The notes below the pieces were generated by a model that was not told where the DNA came from, did not search any database, and was given only the letters and a program-made list of their open reading frames with translations. A stretch of DNA of 64,000 nucleotides from Dromiciops gliroides (taxonomy: Eukaryota > Chordata > Mammalia > Microbiotheria > Microbiotheriidae): NCBI RefSeq assembly GCF_019393635.1, contig NC_057862.1, positions 261,902,441 to 261,966,440 of the forward strand, in the 5' to 3' direction. The position numbers were made by a program, and so were the translations under genes. Below, piece after piece: positions 21,401 through 32,649 of the stretch. Numbering within the stretch: position 1 is the first letter of the stretch; each line of letters opens with the position of its first letter.

Positions 21401-22370
21401 GTAAAAAGCAAAACACTTTCAAGGAAGATGAAGATGTTCTGCATCACTACACAATATGACATATTGAATTGCTTGATCTCATAGGGAGGGTTGAGGAGGG
21501 AGGGAGGAAGAAAAATTTAGAACACGAAATTAGCTCAGGGACCTTGATCTCATTGGAGTGGGCTCATGGAGGGAATAGCATTCATAACCAATTGGGAGGA
21601 GTAATCTATTTAAACCTGCAGGAAAGTAGGAGGGGAGGAGAATAAGGAAGGAAGGGTGAAAAAAGGGAGTGCAGAGCAGGGGAGAGGATAGTCAGAAGTA
21701 AAACACTTTTGAGGAGGAATAAGTAAAAAGAAGATAGAGTAAATGTCATGGAAAGGGAGCGGGATGGAGAGAAATAGTTATGATGATTGATTATAATGGC
21801 AAAACATATGGTACCTACTTTGCTGGGCTATTATGAAGAAAACTCGATGTCAGGCTTAAGGTACTATATACAGGTTATGATGAACAAGATGCTATCAGAA
21901 AAACCTGGAAAGACCTACATGAACTGAAGCAGAGTGAAATGTACTGTATACAAAATAACAGCAATAGTGGGGGATGATCTACTGGGAAGCATGTGGTTAT
22001 TTTCAGCAAGGCAATGATCCAATATAACCCTGAAGGACTTATGAAGATTGCAGCCCATCTGCAGAGAAAGAACTGAAAACAGATGGAAACACATTTAAAA
22101 AAATTTTTTTCTTTTCCTCTTTGATAATTCCTTAATCTGAAGTTTTATGATTTTTTTACTGTTTTCTCTCACAACTAGCTAATATGGGGAATTTTTCCAT
22201 GACTACTCATGTATAACTTATTTTGAATTGCTTGAGTTCTTGTGGGTGGGGGGTGGGAATGGAGGGAGGAAGAGAAGTTGGAACACAAAGTTTTAAAAAA
22301 TGGATGTTAAAATTTGTTTTTACGTGTATTTTATAAAATAAAATTCTATTAAAAAAAAAAAAACAAATTC

Positions 22371-22510
22371 GGGGCAGCAAGGTGGATAAAGCACCAACCC
22401 TGGATTCAGGAGAAACTGAGTTCAAATCCAGCCTCAGACACTTGGCACTTACTAGCTGTGTGACCCTGGGCAAGTCACTTAACCCCAAATGCCTCACTTA
22501 AAAAAAAAAA
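22371..22510 (+). mobile_element. WSINE1-like SINE with A-box deletion
   Basis: Head reads GGGGCAGCAAGGTGGATAAA, missing about 8 bases (TGGCGCAG) of the usual A-box region. It lies between the HAL1 poly(A) and a MAR1 3' half. Confidence 0.93.
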
Positions 22511-22530
22511 GACATCACACACACACAAAA

Positions 22531-22708
22531 TTCTACCTCAGACACTTACTAGATGTGTGACCTTAGGCAAGTTGCTTAATCCTGTTTGCCTCAGTTTCCT
22601 CATCTGTAAAATGAGCTGGAGAAGGAAATGGCAAACCATGTCAGTATCTTTGCCAAGAAAACACCAAATGGGGTCACAAAGAATTGGACACAACTAAAAA
22701 CAACTATG
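22531..22708 (+). mobile_element. MAR1 SINE 3' portion
   Basis: CTACCTCAGACACTTACTAG, then GAGCTGGAGAAGGAAATGGC, CCAAGAAAACACCAAATGGG and AATTGGACACAACTAAAAAC. The 5' third is missing. Confidence 0.9.
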
Positions 22709-22809
22709 CAACAGCAGAAATAGGTTATTCCTTCCCTTCTATTTCAAAACGTTAAGCCTGGGGTCACAACGGTCACATCCTCTACATGCCTAGACTTCTT
22801 GAAATAATA

Positions 22810-23035
22810 ATAAAAATCGCTAATTGGAAAGCGTTTCACAAATAGCATCTTATTTTATCCTTACTAAAAGCCTGTGAAGTAGGTGCTAATAATTGCCCCT
22901 ATTTTACAGATGAAGTAACCGAGGCATCCCAAGGTTAAATGACTTGCCCAGGATCACACAGCTAGTTAGTGTCTGAGGCTAGATTTGAACTCAGGTCTTC
23001 CTGACTCCAACCCTAGCTTTCTACCACTAACTGCT
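22810..23035 (-). mobile_element. MIR SINE
   Basis: Antisense MIR: AGCATCTTATTTTATCCTTA, CCCTATTTTACAGATGAAGT, GGTTAAATGACTTGCCCAGG, TTTGAACTCAGGTCTTCCTG. Confidence 0.85.
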
Positions 23036-23039
23036 TTTT

Positions 23040-24020
23040 GCACTGAATAGAAGGATTCTGTTGCATAACCCTATTAAGGTATAAACAAGTTTTGTTTTCT
23101 ATAACTTGGTGTCTGGAAATTGTGTTCACTGAGGCAAGTGGTAAAACTGAAGAGGAAACAGGAAGGTTTAAGGTAAGATAAAGCCAAGAACTTCTGACAG
23201 GGTGATAGTTGTTAAAACTATGAAAGAGTTTGCTAGGGAAGGTATACAAGTCACCTATCTTCTCCTTTGCCCCAGAAAGTGTTTTTTAATATAAGCAGAG
23301 AGCTTTGAGCTTCTCCTTATTCAATCCCTTAGGTTTCTTTCATTAGTTTAAAATCAGCTTTGGGTCTTTAGCTTTTTCTAGATTTTGTTTTTGTTTTTCT
23401 TAATGAGTCTCAGCTCAGGAAACAAGGATTAAGTACTAATTCCACTGCTGGACCTAATATTGGATAATGTCACCTGGAACAAGAAGAAATTATTTAATCA
23501 TGGGAGATTTGGGTTAGATAAGAAACAAAACTGGTCGGAAATAGAATGGGCCATTAATTTGGGGTGGAACATTTTTCACTGGAGATCTTTGAAAACAAGA
23601 GAGAGCTGAGTCTAATTGGGATAATCTGGTGCTGAATTGACCAAGAAATCAAGAACCCAAAAAGTGCTGAGAACTGTGCTAGGAACTGTGAGGGATACAG
23701 AAAAAGTAAGAAGCAATCCTTACCTTTCAGACTATTTAGTACTTAACCTTAATACCCTCAGGAATGGAACTGAGAGGAGCAGGATTAGACCACTGGGACT
23801 TGTTAGACCTACAGGAAAAACTGAGGAACCTTAATAATGGGCTCCTGCTGAACTTCCTTGGGTTGTATGTTTATAGTTGCTTCTGAAGCATCCTAATTCT
23901 TGGACAGGCTAATTCAAAAAATCTCTGATGACTGAGTTGCTCTGCATGTGTGTGGGGGGGGCAGGGTGGAGAAGAGTTGGGTGTTCATCTCTGGGTAATT
24001 TTCAGTTCTATTAAAAAGAA
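23040..24020. other. intronic sequence without recognised features
   Basis: Moderately A/T-rich unique-looking text. No open frame beyond 65 codons and no repeat family that I recognise. Confidence 0.4.
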
Positions 24021-24026
24021 TCTTCG

Positions 24027-24178
24027 AGGGCAGCTAGGTGGAACAGTGGATAAAGCACTGGCCTTGGATTCAGGAGGACCTGAGTTCAAATCCAGCCTCA
24101 GACACTTGACACTTACTAGCTGTGTGACTCTGGCCAAGTCACTTAACCCTCATTGCCCTGAAGGAAAAAAAAAAGAGA
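24027..24178 (+). mobile_element. WSINE1-like SINE
   Basis: CCCTCATTGCCCTG subtype. Duplication AGAATCTTC / GAGAATCTTC on the two sides. Located about 480 bp from exon 1 within intron 1. Confidence 0.94.
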
Positions 24179-24662
24179 GAATCTTCTATGATATCCCTAG
24201 ATTGGTTTGAAACTTATGGGGTCAAAAGGAAGCTAATACCAGTCTGTCTCTCAAATCTCTTGATCTAGGACAGAAAACTCTAGAAATAGTATGATAGCCA
24301 TGGATTTCTCAAGCCTACTGTGAGTCAAATCTGTACCCTCTTAGGGCAGTCTTGGGACCTCCACTCGAGCTACCTCTGGTGTCATAGAGGGTATTCCTAG
24401 ACGAACTTTCCCCCATAATCTTAGTGTTTAAGGCAAGGGATATCCCTTAATTCCTACCTAGGGTTAGCAGTTGATACTGAGCAATTGATTCCCTTCTCAC
24501 TCCAGTGATCTACCTTGACCAGATGGACCTCCCCAGTTTTGCACAGGACACTTAAACCCAACTTTAATCTTTTTGTTTTCACGGAATTGTGGTGTCTTTA
24601 CTGCTGTAGGTTCTTTAAATACCAGGCTGCTCTGCTTTCATTCTCTCCTATCTCTATCTTAC

Positions 24663-25039
24663 CTCAGGTTCATGTCTCCCTTTAACGCCAGACTGAAGAT
24701 GTTGGACAGGTTCCCACCTGGGGAGCAGCCACATATCAAGATGGCTAGGGCCTCAATATTGTTCAACTGGAAAATCTTGCCCAGAGCGAAGGCTGTGAGT
24801 GGCATCACTCCATACTGAGAGACCAAAGCGATGACAATCCCCTTAGGCTTCCAGAAGTGAGCCTTTATCTTGCTGAACTCCAAAGTACAGCCCAGAGAGG
24901 TCATGACAATGAAGAGCATGATAACTAAGATGATACTCAGAGCCAGATCAGTGGGACGCTTGCCGAAATCGGGTGGTAGAGTGAAGTTGAAGGTGGAAGA
25001 AGCATTGGTGGCACTCAAGCCCCAAGTCTTGGCCTCCAT
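24663..25039 (-). CDS. SLC10A1: SLC10A1 (NTCP) coding exon 1 with start codon
   Basis: This is the N-terminal exon of the bile-acid transporter: 125 codons plus two bases of a Ser codon. The product starts [20 protein letters not shown] and continues [72 protein letters not shown] and [11 protein letters not shown]. It is about seven residues longer than human NTCP at the N-terminus. Two N-glycosylation sequons (N12, N18) precede the first membrane segment. The Gln of SQYG and the Ser-Asn of GGNLSN match known sodium-coordination positions in NTCP. The ATG is at 25037-25039; the donor is CTGAG|GTAAGA with GT at 24662-24661. Phase 2 fits exon 2. With exon 2, about 196 of roughly 355 residues are in the window. 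The reading frame is intact, so the gene appears functional. Confidence 0.95.
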
Positions 25040-25260
25040 CTTCTTTCAGTTTCCTCTGGCACTCCTTCGAGTGATATGGATGTTGTCCTCTTTCACACCT
25101 TCTCTCCCCTCGGTTGTCTATGGTGCCTCCTAGAACTTTAGTACAAAATACAGCATTGGGTAAATAGGAAGAATGATGCAATTGCAGATTTCTTTGGCAG
25201 CTGTCCTGTGGAGAACACAGAGCTGTATCTGTACCGTTCCTCTCTCCTCTCATCCACCTA
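25040..25260 (-). promoter_or_regulatory. putative SLC10A1 5' UTR and proximal promoter
   Basis: This is the repeat-free sequence directly upstream of the SLC10A1 ATG. The strand-independent word TGATGCAAT at 25172-25180 fits a C/EBP-ATF composite site, and an A/T-rich TGTATTTTG lies nearby on the minus strand at about 25150. The transcription start is not visible from sequence. Position is the main argument. Confidence 0.35.
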
Positions 25261-25830
25261 ATTCCCCACCTTCCTATATCTCCCTATCAACTCCAGATAT
25301 TTTGGCCTCTTTCTTTCCCTGCCTTCACTAATTATATCACAGGAAAAGACCACCAAGGAGTAGTTCAGTTCATGTTCCATACCTACATCTCCCAGACCTC
25401 TTTCTAAAACCCATCAGTGAAAAGGAACGAATTGTACCTCATTTCTAGAAAGTAGTCAGTGGTTCTCAGTGAAGAGAATTGGTGCAAAGAGTGCAATTGA
25501 TTCATTCCTCTGCTTCTTCAGGGGATCTGCCAAGATTTCAGAGCAGCTATGTTCAGTCCTCCCTGAGTCTGAGAATCTTTTCTCCTGTTTCAAGAATGGA
25601 TGCTGGTGCTGGCTTTGAGAAGAGATGAGCCTAGGCTTATGGTTGGTTCCTGCTCCTTTCTCTAGGGGATTTTGTTCTTGGAAAGTGTGGTAGGTGAGCC
25701 CCACATTACTTTTCTGGCCATGCCTTCCTGGAAGAGTTAGTATTAAGTTGAGAAAGGATAAGGTCATGGTTCTTGGGGTTTCTTTATCTCCAGTGAGCAC
25801 CCTAGCCTGCCCAATTGCCCTATAAACTTG
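25260..25830. other. sequence upstream of SLC10A1, no recognised feature
   Basis: A minus-strand frame (25456-25896) partly overlaps the following MIR and shows no family resemblance. No repeat is seen before 25832. Confidence 0.4.
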
Positions 25831-26026
25831 TTTAGGGAAGCCATATGGTGAAGTGGATAAAGCACTGAGTCTAGAGTTGGGAAGGCCTGAGTTCAAATCC
25901 AGCCTCAGACACTAGCTATGTGACCTGAAGAAGTTACTTAACCTGTTTGCCTCAGTAGCCTCATCTATAAAATGGGGATAATAATAGAACCTACCTGTGG
26001 GGCCTATGAGGATCAAATGAAATAAT

Positions 26027-26195
26027 TTTTTTAGCTTCTTCTTTCTTTCTTTCTTTATTTTAAAATAAAAGTATTTTATTATTTTCCAGTTACATGTAGA
26101 GATAGTTTTCAGCATTTGTTTATATAAGATTTCCAATTTCAAATTTTTCTCCCTCCCCCCCTCCCCTAGACAGCAGGCAATTCGATATAGATTTT

Positions 26196-26233
<38 letters not shown>

Positions 26234-26774
26234 CAACATTTTTTTGGGCGAGGCAATTGGGGTTAAGTGACTTGCCCAGGGTCACACAGCTAGTAAGTGT
26301 TAAGTGTCTGAGGCTGGATTTGAACTCAGGTCCTCCTGACTCCAGGGCCAGTGCTCTATCCACTGTGCCACTTAGCTGCCCCATCATACATAACAACATT
26401 AAACATATTTCTGAAGCAGTCATGCTATAAGAAAAGAATCAGAGCAATAAGGAAAAACCTCAAAATAGAAAAACCAAAACCAAAAGAAATAGTATGGTTC
26501 AATCAGCATCCATATTCCACAGTTCTTTTTTTTTTTTTTTTCTAGATTTGGAGAGCCTTTTCCATCATGAGTCCCTTGGAACTTTCTTGTACCATTGTAT
26601 TGGTGAGAAGAATCCAGTCTATCACAGTTGATCAACACATAATGTTGATGATATTGTGTATAATGTTCTTCTGGTTCTGCTCATCTCACTCATCATCAGT
26701 TCATGCAAGTCCTTCCAGGTTTCTCTGAACTCCTCCTGCTCATCATTTCTTACAGCACAATAGAATTCTATTAC
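26027..26774 (-). mobile_element. L1 3'-UTR insertion into MIR
   Basis: Reverse complement gives the marsupial L1 3' end: AACCTGGAAGGACTTGCATG, AGAACCAGAAGAACATTATA, a GGGAGGGGGGGAGGGAG tract, and a TACATGTAACTGGAAAATAA end with A-rich tail. A perfect 13-bp duplication CAAATGAAATAAT lies at 26014-26026 and 26775-26787. A SINE and a (CA)13 run lie inside. Confidence 0.9.
26236..26382 (-). mobile_element. WSINE1-like SINE
   Basis: GCGAGGCAATTGGGGTTAAG to CACTTAGCTGCCCC, inside the L1 3' UTR. It directly follows a (CA)13 microsatellite at 26208-26233. Confidence 0.94.
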
Positions 26775-26833
26775 CAAATGAAATAATAATTGTAAAGCCC
26801 TTAGCACAGTATTGCTTTAGGGCAGTGGATTGT

Positions 26834-27075
26834 GGCAGTAGATGGTACAGTGGTTAGAGTACCAGCCCTGGAGTCAGGAGGAACTAAGTTCGAATACAGC
26901 CTCAGACACATACTAGCTGTGTGACCCTGTGGAAGTCACTTAACTCTGTTTGCCTTAGCTTCTTCACTGTAAAAGGAGCTGGAGAAGGAAATGGCAAGCC
27001 ACTTCATTATCTTTGTCAAGGAAACCCCAAAATAGGGTCACAGAGTCAGATATGACTGAAACAACTGAACAGCAA
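26834..27075 (+). mobile_element. MAR1 SINE
   Basis: GGCAGTAGATGGTACAGTGG start. Long tail segment with GAGCTGGAGAAGGAAATGGC, CAAGGAAACCCCAAAATAGG, CAGATATGACTGAAACAACT and GAACAGCAAC. Confidence 0.93.
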
Positions 27076-27264
27076 CAAAATCTTGTTTTCTTATAGACTA
27101 GTTTTGATTAAATGAGTCAGAGATCAGGACAAGGTAGTCAAGTCATTACCTATCATGGAAATTTCAGATCTTCACCTACCATGGAAATTTCAGTCTTCTA
27201 CCATGTCTGCTTGGATCCTGAGTCCATGCCCTGTACCATGAATACCAGAATAAAAAATACCACT

Positions 27265-27425
27265 GGGGCAGCTAGGTGGTACAGTGGATAAAGCACCAGC
27301 CCTGGATTCAGAAGGACCTGAGTTCAAATCTAGCCTCAGACACTTGACACTAGCTGTGTGACCTTGGGCAAGTCACTTAACCGTCATCGCCCTGCAAAAT
27401 AATAGTAATAATAATAAATAATAAA
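27265..27425 (+). mobile_element. WSINE1-like SINE
   Basis: GGGGCAGCTAGGTGGTACAG head. It lacks ACTTACTA in the CORE, like the copies at 14984 and 57627. AATAATAGTAATAAT tail. Confidence 0.93.
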
Positions 27426-27654
27426 TTTTTAAAACCTCCAGAATTTCTGCCTCTTTATCTAGTGAATCAAGTCTCAAATGGGCCTTCCTTGCTCATTTGG
27501 TAAAGAATGACAGCAAGAATTCAACAAATTACAATTATATATTTTCTGGAACACCTTGTCTACAGGGATTCTTGCAAAAGGTTGAAATATTGAAATACTG
27601 AAAATAGTAAATATTGATTTATTATGCATCGTTTAGTTAGTATTGTATTCTGGG

Positions 27655-27655
<1 letters not shown>

Positions 27656-27696
<41 letters not shown>

Positions 27697-27825
27697 CAAT
27701 TGGGGTTAAGTGACTTGCCTAGGGTCACACAGCTAGTAATTGTTAAGTGTCTGAGGACGGATTTGAACTCAGGTCCTCCTGAATCCAGGGCTGGTGCTCT
27801 ATCCACTGTGCCACCTAGCTGCCCC
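27656..27825 (-). mobile_element. WSINE1-like SINE with a (TG)20 tail
   Basis: The body 27695-27825 is complete, but where the T-rich tail should be there is TG repeated about 20 times (27656-27695). TGTATTCTG occurs on both outer sides (27641 region and 27826), so the microsatellite lies within the inserted unit. Confidence 0.9.
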
Positions 27826-27879
27826 TGTATTCTGTTTTATTCATCAGTTCTCTGCTGACAATAAATTTTGCATACAATA

Positions 27880-29200
27880 TTTAAACATGTTTGATAACTA
27901 TGCCAGTTATATGACTAGAAATCCTGAGATTCCAACGAGAGTACAAGTGTAAGAGAGGGGGGGTTCACAAAATGGGTGGGGGTTCATGGCCAAATTGTAC
28001 TTGGTTAGATCATACAAGTTCACACACATTTTGACAATGAATTGTTGCAGCTCATGAGAGAGAGGTGGATCTGAGGGAACAGAAGGTCAATGATTCTTTG
28101 CTAATCACAGAGAACACAATGCTTACTCAACATTTCCACCAAACAAGTATGTAAAGAGTAAATGGCTAATGAATAACCTATGTTGGCAATGTGGTGGATA
28201 AATTAATAACTTTTTCAGGCAAAAGCCTGGAAACTGAAATGTATCAGGGAGGTTGTTATCCCTCCCCAAAAGAAAATGGTATATGAGTTGTTTTGTTTTC
28301 TATTTTAATTTAATTTTATTTATTCTGAACTTAACAAATACTAAATAAAATAAGCATTTTTATCACTGGAATATTCAGTGAGAAACTGGATGAAAGATGG
28401 GATCCTTATAATTGGACCAAGATCTACCACGATTGTTCCCCTATGAAGCCCACCCTCTAACATGAATTAGACTAATTTCAGCTGTCCTTCAGACTTAATT
28501 GGCCCTGAACTACATCACCTTTGATGCAGCTTCCTAGCAGCCTTTGGCAGTATTAACTTGACTTTCTGGTCACTTAAGACCCATTCATGTGGAGTCCAAG
28601 TCCCTTCATACGTGGCAGTCCTCAGCTGGGAGCTACACAGGTCACCCTGGCCTGCTGACCAGACACATTTCCTTTAAGAAAGCAAAAAGAACCTTCTACT
28701 ACTGATAAGTGTTACTGTATCCTTGCTGAATATACACTATGATGAGGCTAAATAAACTCTTTTTGCTAACTATCAAATGACCTATGATGAATGAATGCCT
28801 CATCAAATGTGAAATACAGGCCCACCCTTAAACAATTCCAAGGAAAGAGATTCATGCATACGGCAGGAGGGTTTGGAAAAAATGACTCCTTTCAGCAGCC
28901 AAATCCTGATTTAGCCTTTCTGCATCCTTTCTGAGGGCTTATCTTCCTCTGCTCCCCACCATGACAACTGAAGTCTGGGGAACTCCATGGACCAGAGCAT
29001 TGTAGGAGGAGAGTATTTGGAGAATTCTCCCGAATTCTGAATTGACAGTCACAGATCACACCATTGATCTTTAGCACACCCACAGGCACAAAGTATGTCT
29101 TTTTTTTTTTCAATGTCCTTGAATGGAAAGTCTGTTTTGCCTCATCTCATTTTGGTATGGGACTCTGAATACTTTTGACGTGTTTATGTGGCAAATATGT
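27880..29200. other. intergenic sequence without recognised features
   Basis: No open frame above 75 codons and no clear repeat. A poly(T) run occurs at 29100-29110. Confidence 0.4.
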
Positions 29201-29211
29201 TTGTTTTTTTC

Positions 29212-29248
29212 TCCTTAACCCCAACTGCCTCACCAAAAAAAAAAAATT
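29212..29248 (+). mobile_element. WSINE1-like 3' stub (about 37 bp)
   Basis: CCTTAACCCCAACTGCCTCA followed by CC and A13. Only the last part of the SINE is present, a strongly 5'-truncated copy. Confidence 0.8.
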
Positions 29249-29499
29249 ATTTTCTCACAGTCATGCTGATGCTGGGAAGGAGGATCCACAGAAGTGTGGC
29301 TACTAATACTTTCAGAGCTCTAGGGGTAACATTGTGAGTGGTCATTCTCCTAACACTAGCTCATAAGCTCCCCATCAAATGTGCTTCCCCTTAACAATCA
29401 TCCAGTAGACTGCTATTTCTTTACTCAGGAAACATAGCAAGAAAAGTAATTACAAAACATTTCTCTCAACACCAGAGGCACACTCTTTCCCATCCCAAG

Positions 29500-29890
29500 T
29501 TGTAAGAAGTATGCATAGTCAAGCAAAACAAATCTCTGCAAGGGCAAAATTGACAATAAAAGAAAATCACAAATGTTAGAGGGGCTGAGGGAAGACAAGC
29601 ACATTAATGAACTATTGGTGGAACTGTGAATTAGTCCAGTCATTTTGGAAAGCAGTTTGGAACCATAATAAAAAAAAACACTAAATTTATATATACATCA
29701 TTGACACAGCAAAAGCACCACTAGGCCTATACCTCAAAGAGTTAAACGAAAGTAAAAGACAACAATGTACCAAAAAACCCTTATAACAATCTTTTTTTGT
29801 GCAGGCACAAAAATCTAGAAACCTAAAGGAGTGCCCAACAATTGAGAAATGGCTGAACAAATTATGATTTACCATTTCACATACAGTACC
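29500..29890 (+). mobile_element. L1 ORF2 C-terminal relic
   Basis: ACAAATGTTAGAGGGGCTGA, TTAATGAACTATTGGTGGAA and CCAACAATTGAGAAATGGCT, plus GAACAAATTATGATTTACCA, are the decayed nucleotide landmarks of the L1 ORF2 3' portion. Confidence 0.8.
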
Positions 29891-30168
29891 ATTTGTATTC
29901 TTCTGTAAAGCTAGAATTCTCCTTTTTCTGATGTTTAAGTTCAGAATTTTAAAAAAACCTTTAAAAAAAGATTGTCCCCATTATTATTCTCATTTTCTCT
30001 CTATATTCAGTCTTTATCTATCTACTGGTTTCTTCTTCTGCTGCTCAAATACTCTCTCATCCTGAAAAACTCATTAGATCTGCCCACATCCACCAGTTAT
30101 CATTGTTTGAGTCCAGCTGCAAGGACAGAGATAGCAAATCAGGACATCTTTGGTTAACAAACCGGACT

Positions 30169-30320
30169 TTTTTTTTTTTTTTTTTTTGCAGGGCAATGAG
30201 GGTTAAGTGACTTGCCCAGAGTCACACAGCTAGTATCAAGTGTCTGAGGGAGGCCGATTTGGACTCCAGTCCTCTTGGATCCAGGGCTGGTGCTTTATCC
30301 ACTGAACCCCTAGCTGTTCC
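30169..30320 (-). mobile_element. WSINE1-like SINE, diverged
   Basis: T20 tail, GCAGGGCAATGAGGGTTAAG, then internal losses (TAGTATCAAG) and an insertion GAGGGAGGCC. The head is degraded to CCCCTAGCTGTTCCC. Confidence 0.9.
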
Positions 30321-30329
30321 CTAAAGTGT

Positions 30330-30985
30330 TTTTTCCTAAAACAGGTCCGACCATGTCTGTGCCCTTGTTACCTCTAGGATTTGTTTGGTATTTAAATTTC
30401 TTTTCAAACTGGCCTTATCCTATCTTCTTCTTCTTCTTATACAGCTCTCTCTTCAAGATATTCTACATGGGGCCGCTAGATGGCGCAGTGGACAGAGCTC
30501 CGGCCCTGGATTCAGGAGTACCTGAGTTCGAATACAACCTCAGACACTTAACACTTACTAACTGTGTGACCTGGGCAAGTCACTTAACCCCAATTGCCTC
30601 ACAAAAAAAAAAAAAAAGATATTCTACAGACCAGCCATACTGGTCTTCTTGACTGTTCTTCACATATGGTGATACACTTCTTGATTCTGTTTCTATCTGA
30701 AACTGGGACATTCCTCCTCTAGCTGTCTGCTCCTTAGGGTCCCTGGCTTCTTTTATGGTTAACGCTTCCTACTGCCTTTTCCAATCCTCCAAACTGCTAG
30801 TGCTGATACTGTGTTGAATCTATGTATGTGTCATTTCCCCCATTAGAAGATAAACTCTTTTCCTTGAGTGCAGTACTGGGTTGTTTTTTGTTTTTTGGGT
30901 TGTTTTTTGTTTTTGCTTTTCTCTTTGTACCCTCAGCACTTAGCATGGCTGCTGAAACATAGTAAGTACTTTAAATATGTTTGTA
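30330..30985 (+). mobile_element. L2 LINE 3' portion
   Basis: CCTCTAGGATTTGTTTGGTA, ACTCTTTTCCTTGAGTGCAG and CTCAGCACTTAGCATGGC, then CATAGTAAGTACTTTAAATA, match the L2 3' region. A SINE occupies 30468-30615. Confidence 0.75.
30468..30615 (+). mobile_element. WSINE1-like SINE
   Basis: Duplication AAGATATTCTACA (30455-30467, 30616-30628), perfect 13 bp, inside L2. Confidence 0.96.
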
Positions 30986-31004
30986 GATTGATGATCATCC
31001 AACT

Positions 31005-31130
31005 CCAATCCATTAAACATTTATTAAGTGCCTTCTATGTCAGGCAATGTGCTAAGTGCTGGGGATACAATTAATAAAAAAGAAAGACAGTAGTTGCCAA
31101 AAGGAGCTTACTATTTAAAGGGAAAACACA
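31005..31130 (+). repeat. old dispersed repeat, shared with 1770-1870
   Basis: AAACATTTATTAAGTGCCTT, TCAGGCAATGTGCTAAGTGC, GGGGATACAA and GGAGCTTACTATTTAAAG. The same ordered words occur at 1777-1870. An ancient mammalian family; exact name not recalled. Confidence 0.65.
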
Positions 31131-32090
31131 ACACACAAAAAGAAGCAAGAAAATAGAGTGGAGAGGGGAGAACCAGGAGATCTTGTTCCACCCCGTTGAA
31201 GCCAGGACAAGTAGCAGATGCATAGTGAAATGAACTGAGAGTCTGCCCTTTATAACAGAAAACATTGGAAGCCATTAGGTACCCTGCTCTCCAGCCCTCC
31301 AATCAGAGAGGAGAGGAGGCTGAGGAAGGTGGTGTCAATCAAGGACTGAGTTAGCAACATGGAGCTGAGTTTAGAAGTTTAACTTTTCCTGGGAGAGGCA
31401 TCTGGTTCCTGAAGTTAAGACCAGTCAGGATAGCAGATGTAAAGTGGAGTGTCAGATATTTCTCCCATTCTTATTCCCCACCACAACATTGTTTTCTTTT
31501 TTTAAAAAAATCCTTATTTTTCTATGAAGTAGTATAGAAAATTGCAGGGGGAGGTAGTGAAGACTATCTTCCTTTGCTTTTTAAGAAATCACATCCTAGC
31601 CCCTAAGAAGACAACTGGAAATAGCCAAGAGTGAAATGAGCCATCCCAGGAAGGAGTGGATTCCTCTTCAACGAAGTCTTCAGACAAAGGCTGGATGACC
31701 AGTTGTTGAAGATATTGTAGAGGAGATTCTTAGTCGATATTCAACTAGCTAATTATGAAAGACTACTCCAACCCTAAAATTCTGCTATTTTCTAAATGAA
31801 ATTAACCCTGCCATGTTTTATGGTAATTGGTTTTAGCAAAGACAAATATTGCGAGTAAAATAGATGTATTTTCCTAAAAAGATTTTTATCAGAGGAACCA
31901 TATAAATGCAGACAATGACAGATCAAAGTGTTGTCTTTTTTCAAAAAAAGATTTATACCTTTTGTTTTTACATCACCTTTATCTCCCAACATACCCCTTC
32001 TTTCTCCCTTATCCCTGGAACAAAAAAGGAATCAAAAAGAAAGAAGGGGAAAAGTAGTCTAGTCAAACTAATTAACCAATCCATCATTAA
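31130..32090. other. intergenic sequence without recognised gene
   Basis: Mixed-composition unique-looking text. No long frame. Confidence 0.4.
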
Positions 32091-32105
32091 ATGTATATAC
32101 AATAT

Positions 32106-32252
32106 TCGGGAGGCAGCTAGGTGGCGCAGTGGGTAGAGCATAGGCCCTGGATTCAGGAGGACCTGAGTTCAAATCTAGCCTCAGACACTTGACACAAGCT
32201 ATGTGCTGATGGGCAAGCCACTTAACCCTCATTGCCCTGCCCCCCAAAAAAA
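32106..32252 (+). mobile_element. WSINE1-like SINE
   Basis: Duplication GTATATACAATAT at 32093-32105 and 32253-32265. The CORE has ACACAAGCTATGTGCTGATG, unlike most copies. Confidence 0.95.
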
Positions 32253-32369
32253 GTATATACAATATCCCATGTTCGCAGTCCTTGTGAAGAAATTGTGTAC
32301 TATCTTGAATGTCTTACTATTTTGTGAGTTCTTGAAGGGAATATTGCCTTTTTTTGTATTTCTTGCTTT

Positions 32370-32560
32370 ATCTTCCATATGAATTGTCTGCCCTACTAAA
32401 CTGTACTTCCTTGAGGACAGATAGGGAAGGTACTATTTGTCTTTTTATACCTTCTAACCATCCACATGCTCCTCTCCCAAACCATCCCATATACTTAGCA
32501 CAGTCCCTTGCACTTAGTAAGTGATTTATCACAGTCTGGCAGTGAACAAATAAACCAATA
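32370..32560 (+). mobile_element. L2 LINE 3' end
   Basis: CTGTACTTCCTTGAGGACAG, ATAGGGAAGGTACTATTTGT, ATACTTAGCACAGTCCCTTG and CACTTAGTAAGTGATTTATC. Confidence 0.75.
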
Positions 32561-32649
32561 ACAGGGATATGGAGGTGTCTCTCATTAGAAGTGTTCTTAA
32601 GCTCTACTTTTATATTCTCAATATAATAATTCTCAAGAAGCAATGTGAT

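Larger units (their letters stand above)
18966..22352 (+). mobile_element. HAL1-like element, copy 1 (L1 ORF1 only)
   Basis: About 630 bp of 5' UTR is followed by an ORF1 region (19600-20575), a long purine-rich 3' UTR, and the marsupial L1 3' end (21890-22352) with AAAATAAAATTCTATT and poly(A). No ORF2 or RT sequence lies between ORF1 and the 3' end. Copy 2 at 60.5 kb has the same arrangement, so it is the element's structure and not a local deletion. The 3' UTR repeats a module of about 240 bp (20750-21110). A SINE sits at 20590-20736. HAL1 elements of this kind, moved by L1 proteins in trans, are known in mammals. Confidence 0.85.
9001..24662 (-). other. SLC10A1: SLC10A1 intron 1 (15.66 kb)
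   Basis: The interval between the two recognised exons has GT-AG ends on the minus strand. It is packed with interspersed repeats on both strands: an L1 ORF2 fragment, an L1 ORF1 relic, one HAL1-like element, about 19 WSINE1-like copies or fragments and several MAR1/MIR pieces. I recognise no nested gene. Confidence 0.88.
25832..26815 (+). mobile_element. MIR SINE split by an L1 3' fragment
   Basis: The left part (25832-26026) runs from GGGAAGCCATATGGTGAAGT to GGGGATAATAATAGAACC and ATGAGGATCAAATGAAATAAT. It resumes at 26775 with AATAATTGTAAAGCCCTTAG and CACAGTATTG. The gap is exactly the L1 insertion. Confidence 0.88.
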
